Shown: positions 59,253-64,000 of the stretch, piece after piece
Layout of the letters: each line of letters starts with the position of its first letter
How positions within the stretch are numbered: the first letter of the stretch is position 1
NCBI GenBank assembly: GCA_964058845.1
Contig: CAXKVR010000180.1
Span: 1 to 64,000 of the forward strand
Direction: 5' to 3'
Origin: Carex sylvatica
Taxonomy: Eukaryota; Streptophyta; Magnoliopsida; Poales; Cyperaceae
DNA: 64,000 nucleotides
Translations under genes and position numbers: made by a program
The notes under the pieces: model-generated
Seen by the model: the letters and a program-made list of their open reading frames with translations, nothing else
The model's database searches: none
Told to the model about the DNA's origin: nothing

Positions 59253-59754
59253 TTATTCTTCTTTCAAAATTCCAGGTAACAACCATAAGAGAATGTATGC
59301 ATATGCAAGATGAAAAGGAAACAAAAAAATTTAATTACTAAATATTGAAGAATCAGAGAAAAGAAAAAGAAAAAAAGAGATATTAACAACCAAACCCACC
59401 TCAATATGAAATGCCGTTTTGGTTGAATTATCAAAACATGTTTCTCTTTAGAAAAGAAAAGGACAATATTCTTTCTATGATCAATTTAAATTATCAAAAA
59501 GAGATGAAATTCCATAGTAATATAAGTTTATTCTCGTTCTCTTTTCAAAATTCCAGATAACGACCATAAGAGACCGTAATTGCATGCAAATCAAGGTGTT
59601 TTAAATATTGAGGAACCAGTGAAAAGAAAAAGAAAAAGAGATGAAGAATCAAACGCACCTCAGTATGAAATGCCCTTTTACGTAGTTAAATTATCACAAC
59701 ATGTTTCTGTTTAATAAAGAAAAAGATGACATTCTTTCTCTGATCAGTTTATAT
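59228..59754. repeat. tandem duplication of about 260-280 bp
   Basis: Two copies (about 59228-59490 and 59503-59754) share in order AAGTTTA(C/T)TCT, TTCAAAATTCCAG, ACCATAAGAGA, AAATATTGA(A/G)GAA, CACCTCA(A/G)TATGAAATGCC, ACATGTTTCT and ATTCTTTCT(A/C)TGATCA. They diverge by perhaps 15-20 percent. No coding exon is convincing in either. Confidence 0.7.
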
Positions 59755-59828
59755 GTACCACTTTCTTTCTTCAATCATATTTTTCTTGTCATCCTTTTTA
59801 TTTACTTTAGAATAAAGGTCAAGTAAAG

Positions 59829-60030
59829 GAGAACAGCTTGGATCCGATGACTATTGAATCCAAAGTGGTTCCAATGAATTCGCTCACCATTAGATCTGTT
59901 TTAGAATTCGTGCACACAAATTTTAAAGCATACGCAAAAGTGTGTGCACAAATCTTAAAGCAGATCTGATGGTGAGCGAACCCATTGAAACCACTTTGAA
60001 TCTAATAGCCATCGAACCCAAGCTGCTCTG
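59829..60030. mobile_element. 202-bp foldback Mutator-like MITE
   Basis: The left arm GAGAACAGCTTGGATCCGAT.. and the complement of the right arm CAGAGCAGCTTGGGTTCGAT.. continue inverted through GCTCACCAT.AGATCTG and GTGCACAC to a centre at about 59935. An exact 9-bp direct repeat CAAGTAAAG flanks it at 59820-59828 and 60031-60039. The arms are well conserved, so it may be recent. Non-coding. Confidence 0.87.
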
Positions 60031-60987
60031 CAAGTAAAGACGACAGAATAACTTATTTCACACTTACAGACTTCGAACACAATAGTACAAACAGAGGCTA
60101 ATTTTTCAATTACTCCTTCATACTAATTAATTTAGTCTGCGCTTGATTTATAAAATGTAAAATAAAAATAAAATGGAGTAAGTAATTTATTATTTTTAAA
60201 TTAATTACACAATTAAACATGACATATTAGTTCAACTCATAGACGGTGGATTAAGATTAGACGGTTTAAGATAAAGACTTGTTCTATATATTTAGTAGCT
60301 GGAGTTGAGACCTTTAAAGCAGTTCACCTAACAAGGGGTGACATGCATAAATAATAATTAAAAAAACAATGAACTTAGATAGATGGTCAGATATAAAGCT
60401 ACCAAAGAATCTAAAAGGGCACATGTTTATGCAATTATGTGCTGTATATATAAATTATATTGTTGCATTGGCATAGCCACATAGAATCACCTTTTGTTGT
60501 GGTTTTAATTTATGGAAAATTAAGATTGTAGTGATAAAAAAAAATGATTATCGCACTCTACTGACTTTAGTTAACTATCTCTGCAATCCATGGGCGGATC
60601 TAGTCAAGGAATGGGAAGCTGTTCAAAATTTTAAAATATTTATTATATTAGAGATTAATTAATAATTTTATTTTGACATATACTGATCTTTTTTATTCAT
60701 CTTAAGTAATTTACATAAAGAAATAAATCAATATTATCATGATTCTATATTACCTTTTAATTTTAATATGAACAATAAAAAAACCACTAAAATATAATAT
60801 AACATGAAATATTTTTTTAGAAATGATGTAATTACTCTCCTCATATTCAAATCTTAATTCCGTTTCTATTGTAATCGTTAACATATATAGAAGTTGCCTA
60901 TTTTTCTTTGGGTTAGTTCCATCCGGAGTTCCGGACAGTAACCAAACTCATATTTTAATTTTTAGAACTCAAATGTTAATGTTTATT

Positions 60988-61393
60988 GAGGAGGGTTCAA
61001 ATGCACCATTATTTTGGTGTTTTAATTTACATCATATTTTTTATCTCTATTTTAAAAGTCTGAATAGTCGATCTGAACCGCTCAATATGATCTTGATAAT
61101 AAAATATGCTTGGGAACCAAATTTTATATTTTTTAGAATATTTTACTATTTTTTTAGATAGGTACAATATTACTTTATCGGATGGTCCAGAATCTCCTTA
61201 AAAATGTGATTTTGTATCTATCTTAAAAAATAGTAAAAAATTCCTAAAAAAATATAGAATTTGGTCTCGAAGCATATTTTATTATGAAGATCATGTTGAG
61301 CGGTTCGGATCGACTGTTCAGACTTTGAAAATAAAAATAAAAGATGTAGTGAATATTGAAGCACTAAAATGATGGTGCATTTGAACCCTCCTC
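60988..61393. mobile_element. 406-bp foldback Mutator-like MITE, GAGG family, best-preserved copy
   Basis: The ends GAGGAGGGTTCAAATGCACC and their complement at the right are identical for over 20 bases. An exact 9-bp direct repeat ATGTTTATT flanks it at 60979-60987 and 61394-61402. The inner arms hold 'TCGATCTGAACCGCTCAATA' and its inverse, and the core 'CCAAATTTTATATTTTTTAG' followed by TTAGATAGGTACAA and its inverse. Useful as the reference copy of the family. Confidence 0.9.
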
Positions 61394-61608
61394 ATGTTTA
61401 TTTGTTTGTTCATCATCGTGTATTTCATTATATAAAAATTGGGGTGATTATAACCATAATAAGTAAAGACTGATATGGCTAATGACATCTATAATAATAC
61501 TTTAGTGGCTATGAGATCTTCATAATGTCTTGATGATTGATCGTGAACTACCACAATACACTTTAGTGGGAATACCAAAAAGTATGCATATAAGTATATA
61601 ACATGTAT

Positions 61609-61985
61609 GAGGGAGACTATGATAACATGCATGTACGGATCAACTTTGCTACGGAACTATATCTCTATTTATAAAATTCAAACATTCAATATATACCGTT
61701 AAGTCTAATTTCCATATGAATATATACTAGGAAATCGAATTATATATAATTTAAAATTTTACTATTTCTTATAGATAAATAGAAAATCACTTATTTAAAA
61801 AGTATGGATATTAAAAGTAGTGATTTTTTACCTATCTCAAAAGTAATAAACCAATTCTAAAATATATAAAATTTGGTCTATAATATTTTAATATGAAGAT
61901 CTAAACAGTTTTGATCAATTATTTAAACTTTAAAAATAAAAATAAAAATAAAAATTTAATATGGATCGATTAGTAATATGTATAT
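61609..61985. mobile_element. GAGTGAGG-type MITE, diverged at right end
   Basis: The left end GAGGGAGACTATGATAACAT and GCATGTACGG resembles the 39302 copy. Arms and core follow ('TAGATAAATAGAAAATCACT', then 'AGTGATTTTTTACCTATCTC' inverted). The right end (about 61940-61985) keeps only 'ATGGATCGATTAGTAATATG', a decayed terminus. Confidence 0.6.
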
Positions 61986-62639
61986 TAATTGTTTGATTTT
62001 TTTTATATATGTACATTTAGCTCCTTCTATATAATATAATAATTTTGAAGGGCTTTCATGTTAAATTCCAGAATTAAAAATGTTGCTTCATTTTCCAAAT
62101 CTCTCGCTTCAAAATTTGGAAGATAAAAAAGGTCCACTTTTGATTAAGATATAGCTCGTCAAAGCCTCGAAGGCATAGAATAGGCTAGGCACCAAGGCAA
62201 AGAAACTAGGCTTTGATTACAAATAAAGTACTTTAAAATTGAAAAAGTTATGCTCTACAGACTTTTGTCTACATTTTGTTCACAGCGCTATCCACCAACA
62301 GACTTTTAACGACGTTTTCAAACTGTCTTAACTGTTTTATTTTATAACTTCCCGATTTATTTTTTTCTCTTCCCAATTTTTCTAATCAATCTCTTATCTC
62401 TTATCAAGTTCTCTGCTCCGATAGATCTAAATCTCTTTTCTTTCGTTCATCAAAATTTCTCTTCTGATCTAATTATAAGAGAAATCAAATTCAATGAATT
62501 CTCTCTCTTTTCGTTTTATTCTCTTCTGATCTACACCTTTACCTCCGCGTGTAACAAATTATTAAAAACTCAAATCGAATTTGGAGAATCGATTCCGAAG
62601 GGGATATATATCCAATGAATTATCTCCCTTTCTAATTTT

Positions 62640-62810
62640 CTATTTCTTCATTAGGTGGAGCGACGGCAGCAACGGCCGTGACGGCACCGATGGCCGCGAC
62701 GGTCTCTCTCTTCGCCGATATCTCTCTCCGCTGAGTTCTCGAGATCGGTAGCGATAACTGTTGACGTCATCTCTCCATATGAGGCCTCGTGCTCAACTCC
62801 GCCGTGTGAG
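62640..62810. other. GC-rich island with no recognised product
   Basis: After a CT-rich leader-like stretch (62330-62640), about 150 bases are much richer in GC, with repeated GACGGC/GGCCG(C/T)GACGG words and an ATG at about 62778 (ATGAGGCCTCGTGCTCAACT) leading to a GTGAGT donor at about 62806. It could be the first exon of a gene or the captured part of a transposon. The reading frame is too short to identify. Confidence 0.35.
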
Positions 62811-63320
62811 TATTGATATTATCATTTTATATTATTCACCCTGTTAATTTTACAATATTCATTTTGTGAAAATTTGGAGGAAAGAGAGATGCGATATGGA
62901 GTATTGATCTTGTCATTTTACAGTATTCACCATGTTAATTTTACAGTATTCATCTTGTCATTTTACAGTATCCATCTTGTAAAAATCTGGAGGAAAGAGA
63001 TGATAGAGAGGCGATATGGAGTATTGATCTTGTAATTTTACAGTATTCACCCTGTTAATTTTACAGTATTTATCTTGTGATTTTGCAGTATTCATCTTGT
63101 GAAAATCTGGAGGAAAGAGATGTTAGAGAGGCGATATGGAGTAATTATCTTGTAATTTTACATTATTCACCCTGTTTATTTTATAGTATTCATCTTGTCA
63201 TTTTACAGTATTCATCTTCTGAAAATCTGGAGGAAAGAGATGATAGAGAGGCGATATGGAGTATTGATCTTGTCATTACAGTATTCACTCGGTTAATTTT
63301 ACAGTATTCATCTTATGAAC
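62810..63320. repeat. 120-bp tandem repeat array
   Basis: The marker GCGATATGGAGTA occurs at 62891, 63011, 63131 and 63251, exact period 120. Within each unit a 20-odd base motif (TTTTACAGTATTCA(C/T)C(C/T)TGT) recurs three times, so the unit was itself built by smaller duplications. The last unit is cut short near 63320; looser ACAGTATTGAA-like words continue to about 63560. Open frames through the array are repeat artefacts. Confidence 0.85.
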
Positions 63321-64000
63321 AGTTACTAATGTTTAACAATGTGGTTGTGAATATTTGATGTATTGATGATTTATAGTTTGCATCTGTTAGTTTTACTGTT
63401 TACACCTTTTAAATTTATAGTATTGAATTTTGCAGTGTATTTATCTCTGTTTTATAGTGTTTTAGGTTTCAGATTTACAGTTTTATAGTTTACATTTGAA
63501 AATTTTACAGTATTGAAGCTCTATGGTTTGCATCTATATATTTTACAGTATGTGTAGTGTTAATTTATAGGATATAGTGTTAATTTATAGGATATAGATG
63601 CATATATAAATATTAATAATTGAAGAAAAAAATTATGAATTTTTTTTCAAAACAATTAAAATTAATTTTAATTTTGAAAAAGAAAATTTGATTCAAAAAA
63701 AATAATTTTGTATATTTTTTGGGATTATTTTGAAAAGACTGTAAGTTTGAAAGTGGTTCAATTTTAAAATGTTATAGAAGATTTTAAAACTGTAATTAAC
63801 TGTAAGTTAGAGAAGTACATCAAGTGGTCTCGCATCAAGTACAGTTAGTTTAGCAAGTTGTGCAAGTTGTAAGTACATAAAGTGGTCTCGCTAGATATTA
63901 GAATTTTAAAGTGTGTTTTTTATAAGATTAGTTACATAAATTTACAGTATTGAATATGAAATTTTATAGGATTCGCGCAAGTCAAATGATAATTTTTCTG
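63321..64000. other. AT-rich right end of the window
   Basis: Degenerate TTTTACAGTATTGAA-type words linked to the preceding array, a short direct repeat TGTTAATTTATAGGATATAG at about 63559-63598, and a repeated AAGTACAT(C/A)AAGTGGTCTCGC at about 63813 and 63870. No gene was recognised. Confidence 0.45.

Noticed and set aside
63077..63358. 93-codon open frame with repeated ILQYSSCENLEERD peptide
   Set aside because: The 120-bp period is a multiple of three, so one frame stays open by construction. No start context, splice signals or homology.

Overview
This window is nuclear DNA from a flowering plant, most likely a eudicot. It is AT-rich, its genes are sparse and split by short introns with GT..AG borders, and the space between them is filled with small inverted-repeat transposons. 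The proteins (plastid-targeted Cu/Zn SOD, plastid ribosomal protein bL9, a QALGGH zinc finger, SMG8) are plant types. I cannot name the species from sequence alone. There is no prokaryotic operon structure, CRISPR array or intact autonomous transposon.

Layout, left to right. 1-97 (-) is the first codons of an AAA-ATPase (BCS1-like) gene running off the left edge. 428-1884 holds a hAT-type and a foldback element. 2250-6634 (+) is a four-exon SMG8 homologue (nonsense-mediated decay). 10042-13129 (+) is an eight-exon plastid-type Cu/Zn superoxide dismutase. 13680-15703 is a cluster of foldback Mutator-like MITEs with 9-bp target duplications. 15.7-22.4 kb has no recognisable gene. 22448-23335 (-) is an intronless two-finger C2H2 repressor of the ZAT5 type. 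23.5-31.4 kb has no recognisable gene. 31489-32988 (-) and 33909-36152 (-) are tandem paralogues of a Golgi-type O-fucosyltransferase-like family. 36.3-41 kb is MITE-rich. 41522-46520 (+) is a 13-exon kelch-repeat protein with a C-terminal coiled coil, and 47866-49456 (+) is a six-exon gene for plastid ribosomal protein bL9. 50-64 kb is mainly repeats: a retroposed copy, nested transposons, a broken duplicate of the kelch/bL9 3' regions, a small two-exon gene at 57728-58408 (-), and two tandem-repeat blocks.

The genes are independent housekeeping or stress genes and do not form a pathway. Exon borders were assembled by hand from splice signals, reading phase and family conservation. For SMG8, SOD, kelch and bL9 every junction keeps frame.

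I found no clearly new biological system. The most interesting items are: (1) the tandem fucosyltransferase-like pair, in which one copy lacks the intron and a 16-residue loop containing the only RGE(K) motif; (2) the decayed segmental duplication at 53.6-57.6 kb, whose intact counterpart at 45.9-46.5 kb provides empty sites for two MITEs; (3) a 657-bp near-perfect hairpin element at 13680-14336; (4) a retroposed sequence at 51263-51791 with a 15-bp target duplication; and (5) a local family of at least eight related foldback MITEs.
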